Assembly: GCF_017306585.1 (NCBI RefSeq)
Contig: NZ_JAFKIC010000110.1
Location: 25,312 to 89,311 of the forward strand
DNA length: 64,000 bases
Direction: 5' to 3'
Source: Mesorhizobium sp.
Lineage (GTDB): Bacteria; Pseudomonadota; Alphaproteobacteria; Rhizobiales; Rhizobiaceae
Positions 7,629 to 15,778 of the stretch are shown piece by piece. Each line of letters starts with the position of its first letter. The first letter of the stretch is position 1. Below the pieces are notes generated by a model, which saw only the letters and a list, made by a program, of their open reading frames with translations, made no database searches and was not told where the DNA came from. Position numbers and translations under genes: made by a program.

Positions 7629-8816
7629 CTACTTCGCGCAGGCATCCGGCACTTTCGAGTAATCCCAGCCTTTGGTCGGCGCCGGGTTGGAGAAATAGGC
7701 GTCCAGCCATTCCTCCGGCATCGGGTCCTTGGGCGGCACCGGGAAGATCGAGACGGCGTCGGTCGTCATGCAGTCCTTGTACCAGGAGCCGAGATCGGCG
7801 TTGTGAACAGCCGGGATCGGGATCAGCAGCGTGTTCAGCTTCGGCTTCTGGCCGTCGAGCATGCGTACGCCGACGCGGAACAGCGTCTCCGCCGTCCAGT
7901 GTGGCAGCACGGCGTGACCCTCGAAACGGTACTTGTCGGGATTGGCTTTCCAATAGCCCAGCGCATCGCCGGTGATTGAGCCGGTGATCAGCGGCGCCGG
8001 GCGGCCCGCTTCGGCGAAGGCTTCGGCAACGACCCGGCTTTCGCTTCCCGTCGTCCACACCGCATCGATCGGCGCCGGGTTGGTGGCGATCGCCTGCAGC
8101 ACCACGGTCTTGGTGACATTGGCCGTCCAGTTGCCGTTGACGGTGCGCGAAATCTTCAGCTTCGGATTTTCGGCCAGCGCCTTGTCGGCGCCCTGACGCT
8201 CCTGCACCACGATCGGATGGCCGGCAATGCCCTCGACCAGCAGGATACTGGCCCCGTCGGGATCGGCCTTGCCGATCGCCGTCATCATGTCATAGCCCCA
8301 GCGCGCATAGTTGGAATCGACGTTGATCGCGTTCGGGCTGGTCACCGAACCGGCCGCGGTGATGAACGGAATGCCGGCCTTGGCGGCGGCGTCGATGGCG
8401 TCGTCGAGCGCGGTGGCCGATCCCGGGATCGAGGTGATGATCGAGCACTTCTTGTCGATGAAGGCGCGGATCTGGTTGATCTGCTGGCTGGCATCGTTGT
8501 TGGAGTCCGACACTTCGAAGCTGGACACGGTGCCATCGGCGATCAGCCCGTCGACAAGACGCTTCAGCTCCTTGGTGACCGTGACGCGCCACGGGTTGCC
8601 TTGATAGGATTCCGAATGGCACCACTTCCACGGCTTCGGCGGCGGGGTGAAATTGTCCCAGGCCGAAGGCAGCACCTTCTGTGGCGCGCCGTCATACTGC
8701 GCCTTGAGTTCGGTCGGCAGCCCGCCGATGACGCCTTGTATATCCTGGGCGAATGCGGCCGTTGCAAGCGAGGTAAGCGCGGTTGCGGCCAGCAGGCCGC
8801 CGATCATTTTTATCAT
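7629..8816 (-). CDS. Periplasmic sugar-binding protein of CUT2 importer (Peripla_BP_4 type)
   Basis: Solute-binding protein of 395 residues. Residues 1-23 are a signal peptide ending AFA-QD. The mature protein shows the periplasmic-binding/LacI fold of family 4: VSDSNNDASQQINQIRAFIDKKCSIITSIPGSATAL near the N-terminus, then AKAGIPFITAAGSV. The start ATG at 8816 has a GAGGAGA ribosome site. It is followed by two ATPase genes and two permease genes, giving a complete CUT2 importer. Its operon also carries a CoA-transferase and a hydratase, so the ligand may be a sugar acid or similar compound later activated with CoA. That is inference. Confidence 0.9.
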   Translation of the reverse strand: MIKMIGGLLAATALTSLATAAFAQDIQGVIGGLPTELKAQYDGAPQKVLPSAWDNFTPPPKPWKWCHSESYQGNPWRVTVTKELKRLVDGLIADGTVSSFEVSDSNNDASQQINQIRAFIDKKCSIITSIPGSATALDDAIDAAAKAGIPFITAAGSVTSPNAINVDSNYARWGYDMMTAIGKADPDGASILLVEGIAGHPIVVQERQGADKALAENPKLKISRTVNGNWTANVTKTVVLQAIATNPAPIDAVWTTGSESRVVAEAFAEAGRPAPLITGSITGDALGYWKANPDKYRFEGHAVLPHWTAETLFRVGVRMLDGQKPKLNTLLIPIPAVHNADLGSWYKDCMTTDAVSIFPVPPKDPMPEEWLDAYFSNPAPTKGWDYSKVPDACAK

Positions 8817-8841
8817 CGTGTTCTCCTCTGTTCGGTTTGGT

Positions 8842-10023
8842 TCAGGCTCCTCCACCGGCAACGCCGGACACCTGTGCCGGGCTACCCTCCCGGAACAGGC
8901 GATTTAAATCGGCAACGACCTGGCCGGCCCGATGGCCTGATGTCATGCCGGAATTGATGCGATCGGATGCCGCCTGCTGGAACGCCATGTAGCCGTCATG
9001 GCGCGGCCGCACCCAGGCTCCCTCCAGTGTCGCCCGGGTATCGCGATAGAAATTGCCGGTCGCGGCGTTGACCGCCTGGTCCTCCCATGCCGCGGCATGG
9101 CCAGGCTGTCCGCCGGCGGCGGCATAGGGACCGCGCTGCACGTCGCCGCTGGCAATCCAGTAGGCGAAGTCGATCGCGGCCTCCCTGGCCCTGGAAAAGG
9201 CCGAGACGGCGATGCCGGTGCCTCCGAGCGCCGACCCGATCGGGCCGCTGGGCCCGATGGCTGGAATGTCGGCGAACGCCAGCCGGTGCGGGCGAAAGCC
9301 TGATATCGCATAGGACACGTAGCCATAGATCAGCGGCGCGCAGACGATCCGCGAATTGGCTTGCGCCATGCGTTCCGAAACCGCGATCGGGTCCATCTCG
9401 AAGCAGGCCGGATCGACAAGCGCGGCGATCTCGCGCATCGCCTCGAAGACTTCGCTGCCTGTTTCGATGTCGATGAGATCGCCGGCCGGATCGGTGGCGC
9501 AGGACCGGCCCAGATTGCCGGCAAGCGTGTAGAACACCATAAGCACGTGCGGCGGCCGCAAGGGCAGGAGCACGCGGCCTTGCCGGGCGAGATCGAGCAC
9601 CTCGCTCCAGCGCGCCGGCGGCGCATCGAGCGCGTCCGGCCGCCATGCCTGGACTTGCGTTGCCGCGTCGATCGGGAAGGCCCATTGCCGGCCCTGCCAG
9701 TTATAGCTCGGATAGGAGTGGCCGACGCTGCCGTGGGCAAGTGCGGCTCGCTCGATCTCGCGCCCCGCAATGTCGAGGGGAGCAAGGCAGCGCTCCGCCG
9801 TGATCTGGCCGACATGCGGATGATCGATGACGATCAGGTCATAGGCGCGCGCAAGCTCCTCGACAGGGTAGGACTCGAAATCCTGCAGCGAACGCTTGTC
9901 CCACTCGATCGTGACGCCGGTGCGCTCCCGCCACAAAGCGGAGCAGGCGACCATCGGGTCGTAGCCGCGCGGATGGCTCCACGTCATGCCCCTGAGCGTG
10001 GGCTTGAGGGAGTGCATGGTCAC
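8842..10023 (-). CDS. Solute-binding-like protein (SBP family 1 fold) without a signal peptide
   Basis: Protein of 393 residues that resembles extracellular solute-binding proteins (WRERTGVTIEWDKRSLQDF, YDLIVIDHPHVGQI, GGTGIAVSAFSRAREAAIDF), but its N-terminus is [20 protein letters not shown], with no hydrophobic core or cleavage site. It begins with a GTG overlapping the CoA-transferase stop as GTGA (an ATG is available two codons on), so an upstream signal sequence is not available. It lies between the CoA-transferase gene and the true binding-protein gene. A cytoplasmic ligand-binding role tied to the CoA-transferase is possible, as is a degenerate binding protein. No function is known to me. 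Confidence 0.75.
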   Translation of the reverse strand: MTMHSLKPTLRGMTWSHPRGYDPMVACSALWRERTGVTIEWDKRSLQDFESYPVEELARAYDLIVIDHPHVGQITAERCLAPLDIAGREIERAALAHGSVGHSYPSYNWQGRQWAFPIDAATQVQAWRPDALDAPPARWSEVLDLARQGRVLLPLRPPHVLMVFYTLAGNLGRSCATDPAGDLIDIETGSEVFEAMREIAALVDPACFEMDPIAVSERMAQANSRIVCAPLIYGYVSYAISGFRPHRLAFADIPAIGPSGPIGSALGGTGIAVSAFSRAREAAIDFAYWIASGDVQRGPYAAAGGQPGHAAAWEDQAVNAATGNFYRDTRATLEGAWVRPRHDGYMAFQQAASDRINSGMTSGHRAGQVVADLNRLFREGSPAQVSGVAGGGA

Positions 10024-11180
10024 AGGCCGAACTCCTTACGGATCGCGGCGCTGTGTTCGCCGATGCGCGGCGCGGCGCGGTCGACCTTGGCCCTGGTGCC
10101 GTCGACCCTCAGCGGCGAGCTGGTGGTGAGGATCGACACGTCGTCCTCGCGCGTCACTGTCTGCAGCATGTCGAGCGCCTGAAAACCTTCGCTGGCCAGC
10201 ATTTCGGGCCAGGTCAGCACCTTGGCGCACCAGATATCGGCGGGTTCGAGAATGGCCAGCCATTCGTCGATGGTTCTCGTCGCGATCCGTTGCGCAATGA
10301 TCGCCTTGATGTCGTCGCGCGCGGTGAACCATGTCGCCGGCTTGTCGCGATAGGGCGCTAGCTCGTCGAGCGACAGAAGGTCGGCGAGCTTCGGGATCGG
10401 CGTCATGGCGATGGCCAGATACCCGTCTTTGGCCGGGTAGACGCCGTAAGGCGCCGAGAGATAGGCATGCGCGCTACGAAAGCTCGAGCGGCGCGGCAGC
10501 CGGCGGCCGTCATTGAGATGGGTCGTCAGCACCTCGAACTGGGAGTCGACCAGCGCCTCCAGCAGGCTGGTCTCGATATGGCTGCCCTGGCCGGTGATGC
10601 CGCGTCGCACCAGCGCGGCCAGAATGCCCTGCGCGCAGGCCGCGCCCGCCAGCATGTCGCCGATGGCAAGGCCGAACGGCACCGGCCCCTGGTCCTCATC
10701 GCCGTTCAGCCACATCACGCCCGAGCGCGACTGCGCCAGGAGATCCTGGCCGGGGCGCTTGACCCATGGCCCGTCCTCGCCATAGCCGCTGATCGAGGCA
10801 TAGACCAGGCGCGGATTGATCTTGCGCACGGTCTCATAGTCGAGGCCGAGCCGCTCGATGACGCCGGGCCGGAAATTCTGGATCAGCACATCGGCCTTGA
10901 CGAGCAGGCCGCGCAACGCTTCGACATCGGCCTCGTTCTTGAGGTCAATGGCAAGGCTCTCCTTGGCCCGGTTGATGGCATGGAAGATGGTGGAATCACC
11001 GCCGATCTCGGTGTCGCTGAGATAGAGCCGGCGCGACAGGTCGCCGCCGTCCGGCCGCTCGATCTTGATCACCCGCGCCCCGAGGTCGAGCAGCCTGAGC
11101 GAGCAATAGGGCCCCGACAGGAACTGGCTCATGTCGACGACGACGAGGCCGGCAAGCGGCAATTCGGTTGCTGCCGGCAT
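10020..11180 (-). CDS. CaiB/BaiF family (class III) CoA-transferase
   Basis: Cytoplasmic enzyme of 386 residues that moves CoA between acyl groups. It has [20 protein letters not shown] near the N-terminus, [14 protein letters not shown], the [11 protein letters not shown] stretch and [14 protein letters not shown], all typical of class III CoA-transferases. The catalytic Asp should lie in the [15 protein letters not shown] region (about residue 170). The start ATG at 11180 follows the MaoC stop by 2 bases and has GGAGAAATAGGA upstream. A CoA-transferase next to a MaoC hydratase suggests activation and hydration of an unsaturated or branched acid, as in itaconate or mesaconate routes. A CitE-type lyase is not present in the window. 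Confidence 0.93.
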   Translation of the reverse strand: MPAATELPLAGLVVVDMSQFLSGPYCSLRLLDLGARVIKIERPDGGDLSRRLYLSDTEIGGDSTIFHAINRAKESLAIDLKNEADVEALRGLLVKADVLIQNFRPGVIERLGLDYETVRKINPRLVYASISGYGEDGPWVKRPGQDLLAQSRSGVMWLNGDEDQGPVPFGLAIGDMLAGAACAQGILAALVRRGITGQGSHIETSLLEALVDSQFEVLTTHLNDGRRLPRRSSFRSAHAYLSAPYGVYPAKDGYLAIAMTPIPKLADLLSLDELAPYRDKPATWFTARDDIKAIIAQRIATRTIDEWLAILEPADIWCAKVLTWPEMLASEGFQALDMLQTVTREDDVSILTTSSPLRVDGTRAKVDRAAPRIGEHSAAIRKEFGL

Positions 11181-11182
11181 TC

Positions 11183-11734
11183 CTATTTCTCCGTCTTGCC
11201 GACGAAATCGGCAGGGTTGCGGTACTTCACCGTCTGCAGGTGCTCGCAATACAGGACGAGCTCGCCTTCGCCCTTGAACACTTCGTAGCTGGCGCGGATC
11301 AGCCCCATGTCCTTGTAGCGGGGCTTCTTGTCGAGGTTGGAACGGATCGAATAGATCGTGTCGCCGATGAAGACAGGCTTGATGAACCGGAGCCTGTCGT
11401 AGCCGTACGAAAAGGCGTTTATGCAGTTGGTCGCGACCAGCCCGAGGCCCGCTGAAAAGACGAACGCGCCTGCAATAAGCCGCTTGCCGAAAATGCCTTC
11501 GCTCTCGGCAAACATCTGGTCCTGCACATAGGGGTGGATGTCGAGCACCAGCGTGTTGAAGAGATGGCTGTCGCCCTCGGCCATCGTACGGCGCAACGAG
11601 CGGATCTTCTGGCCGACGGGCCAGTCTTCATAAAACCAGTTCTCCGAATTCCAAACCGGCAGGGCGGCATGGTCTGCCGGCATGTTTTTCGGATGAGTGG
11701 AGGCGACGCCGACCGTGGGCGCGAACTCGTTCAT
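11183..11734 (-). CDS. MaoC-like (R)-enoyl-CoA hydratase/dehydratase
   Basis: Hot-dog-fold protein of 183 residues. It resembles MaoC-like itaconyl-CoA hydratase and mesaconyl-CoA hydratase proteins: [20 protein letters not shown], then [20 protein letters not shown], where MaoC enzymes keep the catalytic Asp and His, then [16 protein letters not shown] and the [14 protein letters not shown] strand. It is the first gene of the leftward operon (MaoC, CoA-transferase, SBP-like protein, CUT2 importer). The divergent lactonase gene at 11933 shares its upstream region. It probably adds water to the CoA thioester made by the neighbouring transferase. The substrate is unknown. Confidence 0.88.
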   Translation of the reverse strand: MNEFAPTVGVASTHPKNMPADHAALPVWNSENWFYEDWPVGQKIRSLRRTMAEGDSHLFNTLVLDIHPYVQDQMFAESEGIFGKRLIAGAFVFSAGLGLVATNCINAFSYGYDRLRFIKPVFIGDTIYSIRSNLDKKPRYKDMGLIRASYEVFKGEGELVLYCEHLQTVKYRNPADFVGKTEK

Positions 11735-11932
11735 GGCTGGATCAGCCCGTGCTGTGGGAGGTCCCGGTCGACGATTTTCGCACGCATCGAAGCGTCTAAT
11801 TGCACGACGTCTCCTCCCGTCAATCTTCTTTTATAAATACTATTTTCACATATGGGGTTGCGTTGCAAGCGAGGACAGGCGAAATTTTGGCTGCCTCGCC
11901 GCACCGAATGCCGGCGGGCAAGGGAGGAAAAT
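11735..11932. promoter_or_regulatory. Divergent promoter region, MaoC operon / lactonase
   Basis: Region of 198 bases between two divergent genes. An AT-rich block at 11826-11852 contains TTTATAAATACTATTTTCA (11830-11848). It resembles the 2329-2351 element before the CUT1 binding-protein gene (TTTATA, AATA and ATTTTCA in the same order, with a gap), hinting at a shared regulator, perhaps the IclR protein at 2431. AGGGAGGAAAAT immediately before 11933 is the ribosome site of the lactonase gene. Confidence 0.4.
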
Positions 11933-13030
11933 ATGAGCGAAGCCTGTCTGGTCTTTGTCGGCAGCCTGAACCGGGAGGCGCCTTATTTTCAGGGCGCGCG
12001 GGGCGTCGGCCTCGGCGTCTACAGTTTCGACGAGCAGGCGCTCGAGATCGGAAAATTGGTCGAGACCAGTGACATCGACAATCCGACTTTCCTGTCGGTG
12101 ACGCCGGACGGCTCGCGCATCTACGCCAATTCGGAAGTGTTTTCCTGGCGCGAGGGGACAGTCTCTGCCTACAGCTTCGATCGGCGTTCGCGCGCGCTCG
12201 CCTATCTGAACAAGCAGCCTTCGCTCGGCAGCATCACCGCCCACAACACCATCACGCGCGACGGCACGAAATTGCTGGTCGCCAATTACGGCATGGGCGA
12301 GGGCGGTCCTGATCGCGCCGTGGCGGTCTTTGGTTTCGACAAGGATGGCGCCTTGTCGGCTCCGCTGGCCAGCGTTGCGCACAAGGGCTCCGGTGCCAAC
12401 GCGGCACGGCAGGAACGTTCGCACGCCCACAGCGTCACCGAAACCATCGCGGGCGGAACGGCTGTCGTCGCCGATCTCGGCATCGACCGGCTGGTGTCCT
12501 ACCGGATCGGGCAGGATGGCAGCCTCGCCAGGCTTGCCGAATCCGCGATGCCGGCCGGCGCCGGTCCGCGCCATCTGGCGCTCCATCCGAACGGACGCTT
12601 CGTCTTCGTCATGAACGAATTGGATTCGACAATCGTGTCGATGGCGCTCGACGACTCCACCGGCGAGCTATCGATCCTTGATGTGAAGCCGGCGGTTCCG
12701 GCCGAGGCGCGCGACAGCAACCATTGCGCCGATATCCAGATCTCGCCGGACGGGCGTTTCGTCTACGGTTCCAACCGGGGCCACGACAGTGTCGTTATCA
12801 TGGCCGTTGACCAGGGCACCGGCGCGTTGAGCCTCGTCGGCTATGTCCCCTGCGGAGGCGCCACGCCGCGCAATCTGGCGCTGACGCCGTCGGGCGGTCA
12901 CCTGTTCTCGGCCAACCAGAATGCCGACCGCATCTCGATTTTCGCCCGCGACGCTGGCAGCGGTAAGCTGGCCGACACCGGTCGTGCCATCGAAATCGGC
13001 ACGCCGATGTGCGTCAAGATCGTGCGCTGA
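11933..13030 (+). CDS. Seven-bladed beta-propeller lactonase family protein (6-phosphogluconolactonase-like)
   Basis: Predicted cytoplasmic lactonase of 365 residues (Pgl/YkgB-type propeller, COG2706). Repeated propeller motifs are visible: DNPTFLSVTPDGSRIYA, GAGPRHLALHPNGRFVFVMNE, DIQISPDGRFVYGSNRG and TPRNLALTPSGGHLFSANQN. The ATG at 11933 follows GGGAGGAAAAT and precedes the first propeller strand; the in-frame extension upstream has no matching character. It is divergent from the MaoC operon. A lactonase here would open a sugar lactone, feeding either the CoA-dependent route or the aldonate dehydratase route at 53838. That link is inferred. Confidence 0.88.
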   Translation: MSEACLVFVGSLNREAPYFQGARGVGLGVYSFDEQALEIGKLVETSDIDNPTFLSVTPDGSRIYANSEVFSWREGTVSAYSFDRRSRALAYLNKQPSLGSITAHNTITRDGTKLLVANYGMGEGGPDRAVAVFGFDKDGALSAPLASVAHKGSGANAARQERSHAHSVTETIAGGTAVVADLGIDRLVSYRIGQDGSLARLAESAMPAGAGPRHLALHPNGRFVFVMNELDSTIVSMALDDSTGELSILDVKPAVPAEARDSNHCADIQISPDGRFVYGSNRGHDSVVIMAVDQGTGALSLVGYVPCGGATPRNLALTPSGGHLFSANQNADRISIFARDAGSGKLADTGRAIEIGTPMCVKIVR

Positions 13031-13054
13031 GGCACCAAGCGGGAATGGCCGGCC

Positions 13055-14047
13055 TCAGGCCTGCTGGATCGCCGAGAGCTTCCAGTCCGAACCATTCTGG
13101 CGTGTGAACGTCCACAGTTCGGTCGTCTCTGTCGGATGCTCCTCGTCGCCATCGACGATCTTGCCGGTGGCCCGCTCGCGCGTCACGTCGCGGGATTCGT
13201 AGCGCAATGCCGCCGTGGCATAGTCGCGGTCATCCTCGCGCCAGCTCTCCGCTATGTCTGCCTGCAGCAGACTGATATCGGAGACCTCGTTCCTGACACC
13301 TTTCTGGGCATTGTCGGCCAGCTCTTCGGACAGATAGGACACCATCTCCGGTGTCACCGCACGGCGCAGCGCGGCATGATCCTCGCGCCCGAAGGCTTCC
13401 TGTACGTCTGTCAGCAATTGCTGGAACGCGTCGAGGTCGCTCTGGGCCAGTTTGATCTCTTCCGAGCCGGCAGCCGGAGCACCACCGCCCGAACCGCCGC
13501 CGAAGCCCGGTATCGTGAAGGAACCTGCTTTGCTCGCCTCGGGCTGCTCCGTTGCGCGGTTCTCGAATCGCGAAGCCTGCCCGATGCCGGCGCCGGCGAG
13601 CGCTGGCTCAGCGCCGCGCGCGGATTGCGACCGGAAGAACCTGATGGCCAGCATGATCGCGCCACCGATGAGCAGGGCCTGAAGCAGGAAGCCGAACATC
13701 CCGGCCAGGCCGCCGAAGCCCTGGCCCAGGAGCAGGCCGATCAGGCCGCCGATCAGCAGGCCGCGCATCATGGTTCCGCCGAAGCCGCTCATGAAGCCGG
13801 GCCTCTGCGGGCTGGCTTGCGGCTGTCGGGCAGCAGCGTTGACACCGGTGTTGGGCGTCATCGAACGCTCGACCGGCGCGGTCGGCGCGGGCGCGGTCCG
13901 GGTCGGCGGCGCCGACTGGAACGTGCGCGTGCCGCGGCTGCCGAAACTTCCGCCGCGCCGCGCCTCCGCATGATCGATCGCCACCATGGAGAACGCCAGG
14001 AAAAGCCCTGCGAACAGGGTGGCAAATCGGCTTGTGCGGGAAAGCAT
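13055..14047 (-). CDS. Tim44-like domain protein with signal peptide
   Basis: Envelope protein of 330 residues. Residues 1-29 look like a signal peptide (FATLFAGLFLAFSMVAIDHAEA). Residues 30-85 are low-complexity, rich in Pro, Thr, Arg and Ala. Two glycine-rich hydrophobic segments follow (about 90-135; GLLIGGLIGLLLGQGFGG and FLLQALLIGGAIMLAI). The C-terminal 130 residues match the Tim44-like domain (LDAFQQLLTDVQEAFGREDHAALRRAVTPEMVSYLSEEL...WTFTRQNGSDWKL). Bacterial Tim44-like proteins are membrane-associated and poorly understood. It ends 24 bases from the convergent lactonase gene and has no obvious tie to the catabolic modules. Confidence 0.87.
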   Translation of the reverse strand: MLSRTSRFATLFAGLFLAFSMVAIDHAEARRGGSFGSRGTRTFQSAPPTRTAPAPTAPVERSMTPNTGVNAAARQPQASPQRPGFMSGFGGTMMRGLLIGGLIGLLLGQGFGGLAGMFGFLLQALLIGGAIMLAIRFFRSQSARGAEPALAGAGIGQASRFENRATEQPEASKAGSFTIPGFGGGSGGGAPAAGSEEIKLAQSDLDAFQQLLTDVQEAFGREDHAALRRAVTPEMVSYLSEELADNAQKGVRNEVSDISLLQADIAESWREDDRDYATAALRYESRDVTRERATGKIVDGDEEHPTETTELWTFTRQNGSDWKLSAIQQA

Positions 14048-14121
14048 CGGAGATGGACCTTTATCGGCTGTGGTTTCGGGATTTATCGACAGGCATTGGC
14101 CCGTTGCCGGGCGTCACACCG

Positions 14122-14427
14122 TCAATCGAACAGTTCTTCGAAGAATGATTTCTTCCGTTTCGGATAGCGGTGGCCATGCGAGCGCGAATAGTCGTCATCG
14201 CGGCTCTGGCTCTGGGCATGGTGCGGCTGGGCGTATGCTGGCGGCTGTGCCTGCGGCGGGGGCGGCGCTTCCTTGGCCGATCGTTCGATGATCTTGTCGA
14301 GTTCGCCTCGGTCAAGCCAGACGCCACGGCACTGCGGGCAGTAGTCGATCTCGATGCCCTCGCGTTCGCTCATCACGAGCGCGACGCGACAGGAAGGGCA
14401 AACCAGACCAAGCAGGGAAGATGTCAT
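14122..14427 (-). CDS. Small zinc-ribbon protein (zf-TFIIB family)
   Basis: Protein of 101 residues. The N-terminal half is a TFIIB-like zinc ribbon with two CxxC knuckles, CPSC (about residue 10) and CPQC (about residue 29), followed by RGVWLDRGELDKIIER, the family hallmark. The C-terminal half is Pro/Gln/His/Asp-rich and probably disordered, ending in the basic and aromatic KRKKSFFEELFD. The ATG at 14427 has GGAG upstream; longer in-frame forms add a sequence with no family match. Function is unknown; related proteins are common single-domain metal-binding proteins in rhizobia. Confidence 0.85.
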   Translation of the reverse strand: MTSSLLGLVCPSCRVALVMSEREGIEIDYCPQCRGVWLDRGELDKIIERSAKEAPPPPQAQPPAYAQPHHAQSQSRDDDYSRSHGHRYPKRKKSFFEELFD

Positions 14428-14531
14428 GCGGGGCTCCAAACCAGAATGTGAGCCCGCCTGACCGAAAACGATGGAAACGGGCCCGTTATAGCGGTCCGAC
14501 ATCACGGTCGCCCGGAGGCGACAGTCAGAGG

Positions 14532-14573
14532 GGCCCGGCCCGCAACCCGGAGTTAGGAACGCGCAGCCGGGCC
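14532..14573. repeat. GC-rich inverted repeat in the gap upstream of the zinc-ribbon gene
   Basis: Arms GGCCCGGC (14532-14539) and GCCGGGCC (14566-14573) with a 26-base loop, in the 259-base gap between the zinc-ribbon gene and the oxidoreductase gene. It could help end transcripts coming from the oxidoreductase gene, but the loop is long and no U-run follows. Confidence 0.35.
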
Positions 14574-14611
14574 TTCAAGGGCGATACTGCCCGCAAGGAT
14601 TATTTATTTCC

Positions 14612-14706
14612 CGGATCGTCACCACGATCCCGGATCGTCACCACGATCCCGGATCGTCGCTACGATTTCAGATCGTCACCACGATCTCAGATCGTCACTA
14701 CGATCT
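14612..14706. repeat. Tandem array of five 19-bp palindromic units derived from a gene's 3' end
   Basis: Five units begin at 14614, 14633, 14652, 14671 and 14690, exactly 19 bases apart. Each core is GATCGT-N4-ACGATC, a 6-bp inverted repeat; the third unit ends in ACGATT. The rightmost unit is the codons of the last residues (KIVVTI) of the oxidoreductase, and the other four lie just beyond its stop codon. The array therefore looks like successive duplications of the gene's own 3' end. On the transcript it would form a row of small hairpins. Confidence 0.9.
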
Positions 14707-15676
14707 TCCCGAACTGCTCGTTCGATTCGAGATAGCGATGCGCCTCGACGATCTGGTCGAAGCTGAAAACCCTGTCGATGATCGGTTTCAGCGCTCCGGC
14801 CTCGAGACCCCTTAGGATAAACGCCTTGGCGGCTTCCAGCTTAACCGGATCGCCGGTGATCTCGTGGACGAGGTAGCCGCGCAGCGTCAGCGTTTTGCCG
14901 AGTACGGCGCCCAACGGGAACGGCGTCGGCTCACGGCTGAGGCCGCCATACTCGATCAGAATGCCGCCGCGCGACATCGCCGCCGTCAGCGGTTCGAAGA
15001 TCGGCCCGCCGATCGCGTCCAGCACGACGCGCACGCCCCGATCTCCAGCGATTTTGCTCAGCCTTGTGGCAAGATCCTCCTCGGCCAGGACCACGACTTC
15101 CGCCGCCCCGGCGTCCAGCAGGGCCTGCTTCTTCGCCGATGTCCGCGTCACCGCGATCGCCGTCGCGCCGACGCTGTTGGCGATCTGGATCGCCGCGAGC
15201 CCGACGCTGCTTGAGGCGGCGGTGATGATGACGAAGTCCTCTGGGCGCAGCTCGGCTATATCGATCAGCGCGCCATAGGCGGTGAGATACTGCATCCACA
15301 GCGCGGCCGCGGTCTGCCAGTCGAGCGAAGGCGGGTGCTTGACGACGAACGCGGCGGGATATGTGACAAGCTCGCCATAGGCCGGCCAGCGGACCATCGA
15401 TTGCGGCGGGATGACGCTGACGGCATCGCCCGGCGCAAGGGTCACTACACCTTCTCCCACCGCCTCGATGACACCGGCCGCCTCCAGGCCAAGCCCGGAG
15501 GGCAGGGCGGGAGTCTCGATATAGGCGCCGGCGCGCAGCAGCGCTTCGGCCCGATTGAGGCCGAGCGCCCTGACGCGGATCTGGACTTCGCCTGGACCGG
15601 GCGAGGGAAGGTCGACATGCTCGATACGCAAGACCTCGGGACCACCATGCTGGTGGAAGCGGACTACACGCGCCAT
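14687..15676 (-). CDS. Zinc-free quinone oxidoreductase (QOR/MDR family)
   Basis: NADPH-dependent medium-chain reductase of 329 residues. It has the GroES-like N-terminus (GPEVLRIEHVDLPSPGPGEVQIRVRALGLNRAE), lacks the zinc-binding cysteines of alcohol dehydrogenases, and has a nucleotide-binding motif where AASSSVGLAAIQIA replaces the usual GAAGGVG. The C-terminus is the family ending EQFGKIVVTI. The final codons are the source of the 19-bp tandem array that follows. It is divergent from a LysR gene (15779), its probable regulator. Proteins of this set reduce quinones or enones; the substrate here is unknown. Confidence 0.92.
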   Translation of the reverse strand: MARVVRFHQHGGPEVLRIEHVDLPSPGPGEVQIRVRALGLNRAEALLRAGAYIETPALPSGLGLEAAGVIEAVGEGVVTLAPGDAVSVIPPQSMVRWPAYGELVTYPAAFVVKHPPSLDWQTAAALWMQYLTAYGALIDIAELRPEDFVIITAASSSVGLAAIQIANSVGATAIAVTRTSAKKQALLDAGAAEVVVLAEEDLATRLSKIAGDRGVRVVLDAIGGPIFEPLTAAMSRGGILIEYGGLSREPTPFPLGAVLGKTLTLRGYLVHEITGDPVKLEAAKAFILRGLEAGALKPIIDRVFSFDQIVEAHRYLESNEQFGKIVVTI

Positions 15677-15778
15677 TCGGGTTACTCCAAATCATTTGAA
15701 CCGAATGAGCTATGAAGCTGGCCCCTTCAGCGATAAATGGCTGTGTAGATAGAACAGTAGAAACCAAAGGTTTTGAAT
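15677..15778. promoter_or_regulatory. Divergent promoter region, oxidoreductase / LysR
   Basis: Gap of 102 bases between the divergent oxidoreductase and LysR genes, the usual place for a LysR binding site. It is more AT-rich than the flanking genes, but I cannot single out one T-N11-A box with confidence. Confidence 0.4.

Noticed and set aside
14612-14706. Tandem palindromic array as a CRISPR
   Set aside because: The units adjoin with only 3 bases between cores, so there are no spacers, and one unit is coding sequence. No cas genes are present.
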